A stretch of DNA of 64,000 nt from Rhizodiscina lignyota (GCA_010015805.1 ML978121.1:3038001-3102000), one strand, 5' to 3'. Numbered from the stretch's first letter, positions 50,942 to 62,294 are shown. Numbers and translations are program-made. Notes: generated by a model not told the origin, from the letters alone.

Positions 50942-52019
50942 TTTTGCTGATCAGTAATTGCTCACTTCCTTTGTTGAAAAGGTCGTTTATTGCACTTCAG
51001 CTGCCTCCGTTGATCCACCTGCAGGAGGCGAAGTACGAAGGCCGGCGAAGGGGTGATGGACCCTGAGGAAGCATCAGAAACAATTCTCCAAAGACTGGAA
51101 TGGTCGCGAAAAGAGCAGTTCTGTGAACTTACGAGTTTAGGAGATTAGAAAACGTCTTGGCGACTGGGCAATGGCCCTGAAATTAATTTCGAGAGCGTTG
51201 AAGTAAATTGGCGCCTGGAACAGTTACGATCGTCAGAGTTGAGGTAAACTCAAAATACTGGTTGAGTATAGATTGAAGTTACCTGGTGAGAGAGTTTTCA
51301 AGCCGTGACGGTGGGTGATTCTGACAAGAAGAGATGGAGCGGTGGAAGGTGACCTTTATGTACCTATCGCGTATTTGTGGGCGGGAAACTGCGGACCCTT
51401 AGGCCACGGAGTCCCCGGCACGCGCATCTCAAGGGACCAACAACAAGCCAATGAGATTTATCCGTCAACCTAGAAGGTGCAGAATAGCGCAGGAACCGCG
51501 TGATTGGAAGCAAGAGGCTGAAAGATTTGCGCTTTTCTTACACGTCGACCTCGCGTAGAGAACGTTTTTTGCCTACTTCCGGCGATAAGGAGCCCTGAAC
51601 TCGCGCCATGCAGTGGAACGTGTACAAATCTCGGCATGTGATCGTGTGACCCCAATATTCGAGCAAATAATCATCGTCACTACTGCATGCAACGACCTAA
51701 ATTGTTGTTGAGAACTGCAGCTAGAGCGAGCGGGTTGTTCGCTTCAACATTGATAGTCCTCGGCGGTGAGATTGTCAGGCCCGCGTACCCGAAGCGGGCC
51801 GCTCAGGAATTCTCTTTCATCAAATTACTTGTCAAGAACGATTGGAAAAGATGCAGTTCAAATCCAACTGATTTGATTTGATCAGAGAGTAAATGTAAGA
51901 GTCGCCGATACCCACTGTCAAAGTACTGCTCCCGCAGCGGCTGTATTGGCGCCGTTAGAATTATCTCGTAAAAGAATCCGGACCCTGGTATCTCCAACGC
52001 TAAGAATATCAAGAGACAC
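50942..52019. other. Intergenic (1.08 kb)
   Basis: Promoter and leader of ino1 on the left, 3' flank of pus4 on the right. No supportable gene. Confidence 0.6.
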
Positions 52020-53354
52020 TCAGTTGACTGCCGCTTGTGCAACTCCCTCGTTCGACGGTTCTTCGGATCTTGCCTCGCCGTTATCTTTTGCTTCTGTCGT
52101 TGCTGCCCAGCGGTCAAGGCTGGCTTCAACCTGAGGGGACCAGACCTCCTCCTCTTTGCCGATATCTTCATACTCGACCACGTTCTTGCCCAACTCGAAG
52201 TCGCCTTGTCTTGATCGTACAAGTGCGGCCATGAGACCGAGGCTTCCCACAGCGGCACCTAGATCATGCGCGAGGCTACGCACATAGAACCCAGACGAGA
52301 CCGTCATGCGAAGGCGTACAGCTGGCGCCGGACAGGGAGGTAGCGGTTCTACAGTCTCTGAAGTCTTAACCTCGTCGTTGCTAGTTGGTGCTGCAACTTC
52401 ATCGTTCTTTTCGGTTTCCTTAGGAGGTGGAAGTGCCCCTGACATCAGTGCCTCTGGCTCAGTTCTTTGTCTCTTCCGGGACGGCGATGTCGCCGTAATT
52501 AGATGGTCTGTGGAATCTTCTCGCTTTCTTCTCAGGCCCGGAGACGAGTCGGCGCTATTAGAGGGACCCTTGAGCGTGCTATCATCAATCGCCTTGTCTT
52601 CTACGGCCATGACCTTCTGTGCAGCTGCCTTCAACGCACTATCCGCTTCCTCTGTGGGAAATTGATATTGATGACTTCCACCGTCAAGCCATTCTAGCAG
52701 CTCTAATTCGTGGACTTTAACGGGACGTTCCTGTATTTCAATGGGCAGTTCTTCGCCCTTTCTGGCGTACTCGTACATTGGTTTGCCCTGGACCTTGAGT
52801 GCAGAAAAGATGGGTGGCTTCTGCATTATATTTCCTCTAAACTTGGCCAGCGCCTCCTCTACACTACTCCGTGTGATATGCTCGCACGGGGCTCTGGCAA
52901 CAATCTTCCCAACGGCATCGTAAGAGTCGGTTGCAGCTCCAAATAAGACGACGGTCTCGTAAGTTTTGGTGCATTCGAGAAACTGGTTGAGACACTTTGT
53001 GCCACTACCGACGCCTACAATCAGGACGCCTGTTGCCATGGGATCCAGCGTGCCCCCGTGTCCAAGCTTCACCTGGAGATTGCGGAATCGAGTCTTCTGT
53101 TTGTAGCTCCATTTCCTATTCTTTGGTCGATTATATTCGTCATTTAGACGGTCCTTCTCACGGGCAAGCCATGGCGCAAACGTCTTTGACGGGTTGAAGG
53201 CGGACTGGAGGTCTCGGAGAACTTGTGCGGAGGATATGCCTAGGGGTTTATGGACAGCTACAGCACGCAGGTGCGTTAGCTCTCGAATGCAATAGATCCA
53301 ATTCGCTAGGCACAAACCAAAGACACCCTCAATGATTTTTGATGATTGAGACAT
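52020..53354 (-). CDS. pus4: tRNA pseudouridine-55 synthase Pus4 (TruB family)
   Basis: Exons 53354-53318 and 53257-52020 give 424 residues. Splicing joins SKIIEGVF to AVHKPLGISSAQVLRDLQ, the expected TruB start. The catalytic motif is KLGHGGTLDPMATGVLIVGV with Asp84. It is followed by TKTYETVVLFGAATDSYDAV and KPPIFSALKVQGKPMYEYAR, then later RLRMTVSSGFYVRSLAHDLG. A Ser/Pro-rich insert of ~100 residues interrupts the C-terminal part. Pus4 makes pseudouridine 55 in the T loop of nuclear and mitochondrial tRNAs. The 60-bp intron has branch site CTAAC and is stop-free and divisible by three, so an unspliced reading looks open. It diverges from the RFTS gene over 270 bp. Confidence 0.95.
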   Translation of the reverse strand: MSQSSKIIEGVFGLCLANWIYCIRELTHLRAVAVHKPLGISSAQVLRDLQSAFNPSKTFAPWLAREKDRLNDEYNRPKNRKWSYKQKTRFRNLQVKLGHGGTLDPMATGVLIVGVGSGTKCLNQFLECTKTYETVVLFGAATDSYDAVGKIVARAPCEHITRSSVEEALAKFRGNIMQKPPIFSALKVQGKPMYEYARKGEELPIEIQERPVKVHELELLEWLDGGSHQYQFPTEEADSALKAAAQKVMAVEDKAIDDSTLKGPSNSADSSPGLRRKREDSTDHLITATSPSRKRQRTEPEALMSGALPPPKETEKNDEVAAPTSNDEVKTSETVEPLPPCPAPAVRLRMTVSSGFYVRSLAHDLGAAVGSLGLMAALVRSRQGDFELGKNVVEYEDIGKEEEVWSPQVEASLDRWAATTEAKDNGEARSEEPSNEGVAQAAVN

Positions 53355-53624
53355 GATTGCGCGGCCATTGGGCACTGTGCTATGCACCCGAGTGTTGTGC
53401 AGAAGGAAGATGGTTCAAGTTGGACTGCACTGAAACTTTCTTTGGCTGAACCCTGTGCGTCACTTCCCCACGCGCCGCCGACACCGCGACGCGCTGTCAA
53501 ATGACATTGCCGCTACTGAAGCGCCTCTCCTTCCATCCACTCTTCAAGAACTTTACATCCACAATCGTGCCAACAACACTTACGAGGCAGACATTATGCA
53601 AGCGAGCCTTCGCGCATATTCACT
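53355..53624. promoter_or_regulatory. Bidirectional promoter pus4 / RFTS gene (270 bp)
   Basis: The space between outward-facing start codons. No specific element resolved. Confidence 0.55.
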
Positions 53625-55866
53625 ATGGCGACCGCGGAGAATAAAGTGTTGAAGCCACGAGACCCCTCTATGCGCAGCGAGGACGACTGGCCTCAGATCT
53701 TCCTTAGCAACGCCGAGATCGTTGATAGCAAGCATGGACAGATTGCAAATCTGCTGGAAGCGGACACGAAGACTCCGGTGACAGTAACTGGTCGATTGGG
53801 CAATCTCAGAAAGGATCAACTCCATCTCTGTACGGCCAATACCTATCTCCTACCAACTTCGAAAGTCGTCAGTCACTGATCAAGGGATATAGTACTGAAC
53901 CCATCCTCAACCTCGCCCAAAATCGAAATTTCGAATGTGACGCGATACGCATACGGCCAATTCGACGATGGCGCCTACGCAATATGGGCACTCGGACAGG
54001 CTGGTTGGTTCGAAATACGCCCTGGCAAGAGTTACAAGCCGATGTACGACCACATGGTTGAGGCCGTCGACTTATTCTACTTCCTAAAGGACACCCACGG
54101 CTCTTCCGATGGCGAGCATCACAGTGCTAAGAAGTTATTTGCAATGGTGAGTCTAGCTTCCTTGTCTCCTGGCAGTAGCTGAACGTTTGCAGTACGCGAA
54201 AGATCATTCCCACCGAGCGAAAACTCCCACCGCAGCTGCGGAGCTGATGTATAAGCATCGATTTTTCCTCGCCAAAGCCATGGCGAAAGAGGATAGAGAG
54301 CAAAAGATGTCCTACTGGACGACGACACCTCTCCACACGCACTTGAAGGAAAAATTTCCTGTAAGTTGTCGAAAGTTCAACGATTTTGCGCAATCACTGA
54401 GCGTTACTCCTAGGAAATGTTCATAACCTCTCCAAAACCACGTCCGCGTACAGCATCGGTTAGAAGTGGTAGTGCCTCCGTTGCTAACGGGCGCACTGTT
54501 CGCACACGCTCAGTCAGGAGCGCATCTCAAAAGGACGACAACGTCGATAATGTATCAACCACCTCATCTCGACGACGTGCAGCACAATTGGCTATGCCTA
54601 CCGATGATGAAATTGATGCCAGGGCCCGTATGATCTGGAAGCAGATGTTATCATTTGGCGGCAACCTGTACAACAACGGTCGTACAAGCCAACCTCAAGC
54701 CAGCACGGTGGCCGAGTTTGCTTCCAACTTATGGATGGCATTCAATTTCGAGACCAAGGACGATGCCGCTGATTACATGATGGCAATTGCGTCACGTCTC
54801 ATAAACTTTATGAGCGAGACTAAGCAGCGCAACACGAATTGGCATGCATTATCAGTATACGAGGAGTTACTTAGCGCGAAGCTACCCGCCGTAACAAGAA
54901 AGAAAATGCTTCTCCATGAGCTGAAGAAGCTGTCGCGGCAGGAGATGGCAGACAAAGTCAAAGTAAATGCGGACGAGGATAGCAGTGAATCATCCGAAAG
55001 TGATGATTCCTCAGAAGCGGTGGTCGAGCCGAATAGTCCTCAACGGCCGAAGTCAGTGTTGCGCCCGAAGAGCGGCAAGTTCGTAGACAAAGGACGCAGA
55101 CAGCGTGGAAAATCTTACCGCCAGTCAGTGGAAGCGACACAAGAGAATGAGGGAAGCGAAGATGATGGGATCATGGAGATTACCAGCCCATCAAAGCGAA
55201 AGGGCGAGGACCTTGACGGCGATATCAGACCAAGGAAACGAGCTGCTAGCGAAAGCCGAGACATCGAAGATATTGCCTCTGAGGACGACCTATCTGCTGC
55301 ATCTGCCTTAGAATCGGAAATGAGGACCCAATTGCCCTTGAGACAGAAGACTGAGCCTCCAGCTCCTGTTTTGAACGGAGGACGCCACACGTCAAGGAGT
55401 GAGCCGCCGCATATGCGCAACACTCGGAATCATCCTCGCCTTCCTACACCGACATCACCTCCACCGATAGTGACGGAAGAGTTGCCAACTACGGAGCCTA
55501 ACGGCCCAGAAGAGATGTGGATGTGTGGCGTCGACGGATGCACGCACAAGGTGTATGGCGCCGAAAAAGATCTCGGCAAGCGACTGGTCAAGGAGCATAT
55601 TGCGGAGCACGAGCAGCAGAGGAAGTCGGGCGAGGCGAACAACGAAGATGCAGCAGAAGAAGGCGCTGAAGCGGACGCTATCGCACTGGTGCGAATGGAG
55701 GAAGAAATGTGTCATTTGCCCGTCAGGTGCGTACTGTTGTCCTCTCAGAGTTTGATTCTGAAGCTGACCTTTATTTTACAGTAATCTGATCAAACGTATC
55801 AGAGAAATGGCGGAGATGAAACAACAGTCGCCCGCTTTCCCGGCTTCGATACAGCAACGCTATTAA
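53625..55866 (+). CDS. RFTS-domain protein with C2H2 finger (Raf2/DIM-7-like candidate)
   Basis: Five exons: 53625-53829, 53893-54146, 54193-54360, 54414-55726 and 55782-55866, giving 674 residues. Residues ~20-150 form a DNMT1 replication-foci (RFTS) domain: WPQIFLSNAEIVDSKHGQIA, VTVTGRLGNLRKDQLHLLLN, ISNVTRYAYGQFDDGAYAIW and LGQAGWFEIRPGKSYKPMYD. The middle is basic and Ser-rich. Near the C-terminus a C2H2 unit reads CGVDGCTHKVYGAEKDLGKR then LVKEHIAEH. In fission yeast the RFTS protein Raf2 is part of the Clr4 H3K9 methyltransferase-cullin 4 complex. That role is a fair guess here but not proven. No methyltransferase domain is present. Confidence 0.8.
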
Positions 55867-56697
55867 TGCTCCATACTGGACGGGGCATTGGTGCTTTCGG
55901 TGAATCAGTTTTGGTTTAAGCTATGGCGTTGGTATGGAGGGGAGGGTCAAATACCATGAATCTTAGGTTGACGGATGGGCGTTTGACTTTCGTTCTTGGG
56001 CTTTGCGACCTCTCTTATTATAGTCTCGAGCATGAAGACATCAGGTCAGCACAGTTTGCTAGCCTGAACGCAGAATCCGACATTGAAATGTCTAAATCGC
56101 TGCCAACGGGCCCGTCCTCTCATCAGTAATCTCACGCGTCATAGCCAATTTGCTCAGCTCCTCCATAGACATATTTGAGTAGTTATGACCTCGTCTGAAC
56201 GTCATTGCATCCCGCCTTCTCTGATCCGACTCGGACAGGGTACCAACCACGACGGAAGAAATTGGGAAAGTTGAACCTGTGTGTCTCCTTGTCGTTGTTT
56301 GCCTTTCTGAAAAGTGATCGCGGGGGTAGAGCCCTTAGCTTCGTTATGGTTGCCCGCAGTACTACGGCGGACCACTTCAGCTATTGCGCAGCCCGGGACG
56401 CCAAGCTCCATCGTCGACCTCATGATGCACTCGAGCGGCAGGCGACCAAGCTTCCAACAGTCTCCCAGGCACCCACAAAGGACATATATCGTCCTTTGTT
56501 ACGCGCGACAATCCTACCCCTCTGACGATAACGACTCCCTACGATCGACCTACTCGACTGACCTAGCCTTCATCCGCCCCGCCTTTCCATTGGACCATCC
56601 ACGACGCTCGCTTCATAACAGTAGCTTTATCGAAGCTTGCCTACGCAAATTCTCAAGGCTATAGGGAGTGGCCACTGCGCCTGGAGCTTGCAGTACC
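55867..56697. other. Intergenic (831 bp)
   Basis: The 3' flank of the RFTS gene and promoter of ypt7. No supportable gene. Confidence 0.6.
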
Positions 56698-57644
56698 ATG
56701 GCGTCGAAGAGAAAGGTGCTCCTGAAGGTGCGCAATGCGTCCATGGGCACCGTATTGCGGCAGAGGTTCTAATTCGAGAGGCAGGTTATAATCCTTGGGG
56801 ATAGCGGCGTCGGCAAGACCAGTCTTATGAACCAATACGTATGGTACATCGATTCCTTTCTCATCCCGCTTATAATAACGCCATCGATCTGCTTTTAGGT
56901 CAATAAGAAGTTCAGCGCTAGCTACAAGGCCACGATAGGTGCAGATTTCCTCACGAAAGAGGTCTTGGTGGACGACCGGCTCGTTACGATGCAGGTACGT
57001 TGAGAGCCATAAAGCGCTGGAAGGCAATTTGGCTGATGTTAGGCTAGCTGTGGGACACGGCAGGACAGGAAAGGTTCCAGTCTTTAGGCGTTGCATTCTA
57101 TCGCGGTGCCGACTGCTGCGTGCTAGTATACGACGTTAATAATTCGAAGAGCTTTGATACTCTGGATAGCTGGAGGGATGAATTCCTAATCCAAGCGAGC
57201 CCAATGGACCCAGAGAGCTTTCCATTTGTAGGCTTCTTCGATTGTTCGGGGACGGGACGGAAGAACTTACTGTGTCTAGGTTGTCCTTGGTAACAAGATT
57301 GACGTGGAGGAGAGCAAGCGCATGGTGGGTATTCTATAACGATGATGGTATTCCAATTGCTAATTATCTGCGCAAAGGTATCGTCAAAACGTGCAATGGC
57401 ATTTTGCCAGTCGAAAGGTGGAATACCCTACTTTGAGACGAGCGCCAAAGAAGCTGTGAACGTCGAGCAGGCCTTCGAAGGTACGGTGCTCTTCTCCTGG
57501 AACATTGAGCTTGAGAAACTAACTGTCCATCTAGTTATTGCAAGACAAGCCCTGGCTCAGGAGGAAGCGGGCGACTTCAACTCCGACCTTCCAGAGACAA
57601 TACCCATAAATTTAGAAGGCGAGAACCAAGGGTGTGCATGCTAA
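56698..57644 (+). CDS. ypt7: Rab7-type GTPase Ypt7
   Basis: Seven exons: 56698-56727, 56785-56838, 56899-56994, 57048-57227, 57280-57324, 57378-57480 and 57535-57644, giving 205 residues. The spliced text is Ypt7: [10 protein letters not shown], the P-loop [94 protein letters not shown]. The C-terminal CAC receives geranylgeranyl groups. Ypt7 drives vacuole and late-endosome fusion with HOPS. All six introns are 52-60 bp. The gene is in tandem with the transporter gene downstream. Confidence 0.97.
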
Positions 57645-58090
57645 GCTTGAAAATGTGCCGATCTGTTTCCATGATGGTACCGGCGTTTTTGGTCGTCTTG
57701 TTCTACGATATCATGGCGTGCGTGCACTTCGCCGCATTAAGGCTTGTTCCCTGTAGAGAGACTATCGAACTGTACATAATGGTGCACTGCTTGTGAACAA
57801 ATATACCAATAAATACGACATCCATTTGCTGCGGACTGGTCAAGATTCAAATGCTTTTGGGCACGCGAGCATAGCTGCGTGGGGGTTTTCTGGCTCTTGT
57901 GACGATTCCCGTCTCCAACCACGCATGTGCCTGATTACCTCTGACATACCGACGGGCTTATCGCATCGCGCCATGTCGCAGCTCCTTTGTATTTATTTCT
58001 ATCCCCAAAAATCCTTCCTACGACGTTCACATCTTTCGGGCTTTCCATGACGAACCGGCGGATATACTCTCCCTCTCGTGAGTCTTCACG
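57645..58090. other. Intergenic (446 bp)
   Basis: Between two tandem genes; terminator of ypt7 and promoter of the transporter. Nothing else seen. Confidence 0.6.
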
Positions 58091-59572
58091 ATGAGTCCGC
58101 CTGTTTCATCTCACGACGTAGACACCGAGGCTGTTGGCAATGCGACAGTGCAGGCGCACGATAGTCCCACTTCAGACGTAGATTCCCTGGGTCCGACAAG
58201 CATCAGACCAGCATGGATGAAAAGATATCATTTTGACTATGGCAGTTGGCGGCATGCGCTGGGAATATCTTGCCTGCTGTCTACGGTGTTTCTGTGGACG
58301 GCATCGAACTTCATGGCCAGTGTGCGTTCAGGCTACCCCAAGCCCTATAATTACTGTCGCTAACTTGACGCTTCCAGACAATTCTTGCGGACAATACTTT
58401 CTCCAAGCCATATCTCGTCACCTACATTAATACGGCCTGGTTCATCATACCTCTCTTTCCTATGCTCTTACGCGAGCTTTACAACAACCCTTCGAAGATA
58501 TCGAATATAAGATACTTGTTTCAGAAGAGGAGGAATCGCTATGTTCAGCTATCTCAAGAGGAGGAAGGTGAAGACACCCCGGGGCGTACTATCAAACCAG
58601 TTCGAGGAGCCAACGGCATCATATCCAGCGCTAACGGCGACTTCGAGGACGGAAGCAGCTCAGAAGGCTATCAATCAAAAGCTTTCGCGCATGCCAGCTC
58701 GTCAAAGCTCTCCTTTCGCGAAACCGCCCGGCTAGCGCTCGAATTCTGCTTCCTGTGGTTCGCGGCCAACTACTTCATGGCGCTATGCCTCGAGCGCACC
58801 ACCGTCGCCTCGTCGACCATCCTCACGAGCACCAGCGGCATCTGGACGCTGCTCTTCGGCTCCATGATCGGCGTCGAGCGCTTCACGCTGCGCAAGCTGC
58901 TCGGCGTGCTGGCGTCGCTGGTCGGCATCGTGCTGATCTCCGGCGTCGACCTCAGCGGCAAGACGGACGAGAACCGCGGCAGCTTCCCACACAAGTCGCC
59001 AGCGGAGCTGGCGATGGGCAACGCCATGGCTGTCATCAGCGCCGTGCTCTACGGGGTGTACGCGTCGCTCATCAAGAAGAGGATTGGGGACGAGTCGCGC
59101 GTGAGCGTGGCTCTGTTCTTTGGGCTGGTGGGCGTTTACAATGTCCTTCTGCTGTGGCCGGGCTTGGTCGCGCTGCATTTCTCGGGCGTGGAGCGATTCG
59201 AGCTGCCGCCGACGCCGAGAGTCACGGTGATCATATTAGTATGCCTTCTTCATTCTTTCCCCTCCAACTGGCGTAAGACGCTTACCAGTGTGCTAGACAA
59301 ACGCCACAGCCTCGCTCTTCTCCGACATCACCTGGGCACTCGCAATGCTCTTCACTTCACCCCTTCTTGTAACGGTGGGCCTGAGCCTTACCATTCCGCT
59401 GAGCTTAATCGGCCAGATCGTGCTCAAGGGCCAGTACACGTCCTGGGTGTACTGGCTGGGCGCATTCGTTGTGTTTCTGTCATTCGTCTTCATCAACCAC
59501 GAGGAGGGGAAGGAGGCTGGCCCGACGGAGGCGCCTCTTCTGGCACGAGCGGACGACGAAGATGTGGGATGA
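58091..59572 (+). CDS. SLC35F5-like (DMT superfamily) membrane transporter
   Basis: Exons 58091-58321, 58378-59238 and 59297-59572 give 455 residues with about ten membrane helices. Typical text: HALGISCLLSTVFLWTASNF, then STILADNTFSKPYLVTYINT, AWFIIPLFPMLL, FLWFAANYFMALCLERTTVA, SSTILTSTSGIWTLLFGSMI, MAVISAVLYGVYASLIKKRI, and IVLKGQYTSWVYWLGAFVVF. A ~90-residue hydrophilic loop lies between helices 2 and 3. Fungal relatives are vacuolar or Golgi membrane proteins; the substrate (often a thiamine- or nucleotide-sugar-related compound in the superfamily) is unknown here. The third exon is essential: reading through the second intron destroys the last three helices. Confidence 0.88.
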
Positions 59573-61002
59573 AGCCGCTCCAATTGTACGACTGTATGAC
59601 TTGACGCATCTGTACATTGTCACATTATGCGTGTGATCGATCCTGGGTGTACAAGAATGGGCATCTTTTGTATGATGGAGCGCATGTCCAACTTGTTTGG
59701 GAAAACAATCACGATCAGATTTGATAATAGACATAAACATAGAGCGAGAGCCTCAGGGCCTGGCGCCAGAGGCCTGTTATATAACCAAAGCCCAATACTG
59801 GTAACTCTACACAGCCGTGCCTGCATCTGCTACAACCTCACCGTCACTCGAAGCATGATTCGAATTAGAAGCTTCTCTGCTCCTCTTCGCGAGCAGTGCA
59901 GGTTCTGACATAGTGCGGAGCTGTATTTACGGGCACGACCTTCGAGGATGTGCTTACCTTAGTCCTTTCCACTCCACACAGGCATGAGGGTGACAAAATA
60001 GTTGAGTCCTATAAAGTTTGAACGTATTCAGCAGAAGCGAGGTTTCCTCTTTAACTCTAGCGAGAGCATCTCTGAAAGGTCAATGTATTATATACTAGAG
60101 TTTATTTATCTAAACTACGCAGCTTCAGCATGTATAACTTACGTTAACTATCGAGGATATACATACTCGCAGTCCTATATATTGCAGGCACGACTCAACT
60201 ATTTTGTCACCCACCAGACAGGCAATCCGGGATAGAGTGAGTAGAGCTTGGAACAATGGTCGGTGGCACAAAACGGTCATCGTCAAAGGTATTTAGAGGA
60301 AAGAGCCGTGGCATATCTCTACACAACTATTCACGGCTATCCACGGCGCTTTCGAGGGAAAAGAAAAGTGTTATCCAGACCTATGCTTTTTGCACCGCCT
60401 CGTCCATCATCAGCAGAAGAAGAAAAAAGAGCAGAAAAGATTACACAAGAACTATAGAGAAAAAGGACCGCCAGGGAAACAAAGAGAAGGAAAGCTTAAA
60501 AGTACCGATCTGCCGTTTTGGAAGAAAAGCACCTCGGTGCACAGTCGAAAAAAAAGAGAGGAAGAGAGAACAGTGTGTGGTATTCCCTTCTGCCGAAGTT
60601 TCCACGCAGCCGACGAGGGCAGCGAGAAACAGAAAGGCTTCAGCAGTAGCCAAAGTGCCGATGAGGCACAAAAACAAACAGAGGTGCATAAAGCAAAATC
60701 CACGCCGCATCTGAACGCCCATTCAATGACACACTGTGAGAAAGAAGCCAGAATGGGATTTTGGGGCCTAGGTACTAAAAGCACCGTTCGCTAAAAGCGT
60801 TCCCCTCCCGTTGGCCTCGCAGAAAAAGCTTCTAATGACCCGCCGACTTGGATGCTGCCGCAAAACAGGTATACACTGCCATATGCCTCCGCTGTGTAGA
60901 CCTCCAGACCCGCTATTCAACTTCAATCCGTTCACTGTTGAGAACCCTTATTCATATCGCAACATTCGGCTTCGACACGCGAGATTGGCTCGTAGGATGT
61001 GG
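59573..61002. other. Intergenic with MITE-like insert (1.4 kb)
   Basis: It holds an inverted-repeat element at 59985-60213 and a strongly purine-rich + strand stretch at about 60400-60640. In that stretch three overlapping open frames exist only because stop codons are few in such sequence. It ends in the 3' flank of the G-alpha gene. Confidence 0.6.
59985..60213. mobile_element. MITE-like non-autonomous DNA element
   Basis: Perfect 21-bp terminal inverted repeats lie at 59988-60008 and 60192-60212, beginning GGGTGACAAAATAG. The interior (~180 bp) is AT-rich and has no coding sequence. An imperfect 11-bp direct repeat flanks it (CCACACAGGCA at 59974-59984 and CCAGACAGGCA at 60214-60224), matching at 10 of 11 positions, as a target-site duplication would. 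The size and 9-11-bp duplication fit a Mutator-like MITE, but the superfamily is inferred. The intact repeats suggest a fairly recent insertion. Confidence 0.75.
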
Positions 61003-62294
61003 CTATATTAAGCCGCACATGCGCAGATTCTCTTGGATGATGATGTCTGTAACGCTTTTTATTAGTACTGGTCATTTATGGGGCACTATTGGCAGACTTG
61101 AAGTGGGGCAGGTAACTTACCGTTGACAGCCGCCATGACGAATCGGATCTGCATGGTATCGGTGGCGCAGGTGAAGTGGGTGTAGATCTGCTTGGTCTCG
61201 TGCTGGTTGAGGGAAACGAAGCGGTTCAGGATGTAGTCGCATGCCGCAGCATAGTCTGGACCGCCTTCGTAATCGGGGAAGTAGTTCTTCATCGGGCTGA
61301 TGGGCAGCTTCTCCTTGAAGCGGTCGATCTTGTTGAGGAAGAGGATGATGCTGGTCTTGACGAACCAGCGGCTGTTGCAGATGGAGTCGAAGAGAGTGAG
61401 GGCCTCCTGCATGCGGTTGACGGTCTCATCCTCGAACAGCAGCTGATCGTACTCGGAGATGGCGACAAGGAAGAGGATGGTAGTGACGTTCTCGAAGCAG
61501 TGGATCCACTTCTTTCGCTCAGAACGCTGGCCACCGACATCGAACATGCGGTATGTGAGGTCACCGATGATGAAGGTGGTCTCGGTGATACCCGTGGTCT
61601 TGACACGAGAGCGGAGGACATCCTGGTCGTTGGGCACGTAGTCTGGGGCGGCAATGCGGTCGATTGAGTCGAAGTAGCTATGGTGCAATGTGTCAGTCGT
61701 GATCGGGGATGGTGGGGTAAACAAACTTCGGATATGGGACAAGGGCAAGGCGGTGTGAACTTACTACTTGGCGGAGTCGTTGAGCTGGTACTCTCTCGAC
61801 CTCTGGAAGCACTGCTGCACGCCAGGGTCCTTCCACAACACGGCGATGGCGTTGCCAACTTCCGTCGGTAGCTTGTCTCCCTCGATCTGTGATGGCTGCA
61901 TGAAGATGGTCTGGACGTGGTACTCGGAGCGGTGGTCATCGAGAGGGATCTCGAGGGACTCCATGGCCTCGAGGATGACGCGCATGGACTGGACGGTGTT
62001 GCTGTAGATGATTTCCTTGAACGATTCTCGCTCGTCGCGCGAGTAGCCGCCCTCGTGGATCAGCTTCATCTGCTTAAGGATGGTGGATTTGCCGGATTCA
62101 CCAGCTCCTAATAAGAGCACGGTCACTGAGCGGATGTAATTTTTTTTTTCTCAATAGGGTAGAGGAGTGAACTTACCGAGCAGCAGCATCTTGATCTCGT
62201 TTCGCTGCATCATGCGGTCCTTCTTGAGCTGGTTTTCGATCTCCTCATTGCGCTGCTTGCCCTCCTTCTCCTCTGTGCTCATACCACAACCCAT
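61003..62294 (-). CDS. Heterotrimeric G-protein alpha subunit, group I (G-alpha-i-like)
   Basis: Exons 62294-62177, 62107-61765, 61677-61121 and 61046-61003 give 353 residues, the canonical length. The start [12 protein letters not shown] has the Gly2 myristoylation and Cys3 palmitoylation sites. Then come [20 protein letters not shown] (Lys46), the R-V-K-T-T-G switch I arginine ([15 protein letters not shown]), [33 protein letters not shown] and FTCATDT. The end [13 protein letters not shown] carries the Cys at -4 that pertussis toxin modifies. Group I fungal subunits (GNA-1, FadA, Gpa1-like) relay pheromone and nutrient signals to growth, conidiation and cAMP. Confidence 0.97.

Noticed and set aside
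60248-60794. Lys/Arg-rich frames of 152 and 134 codons
   Set aside because: They overlap in different frames within a purine-rich tract. The amino-acid make-up follows the base bias and no motif is present.
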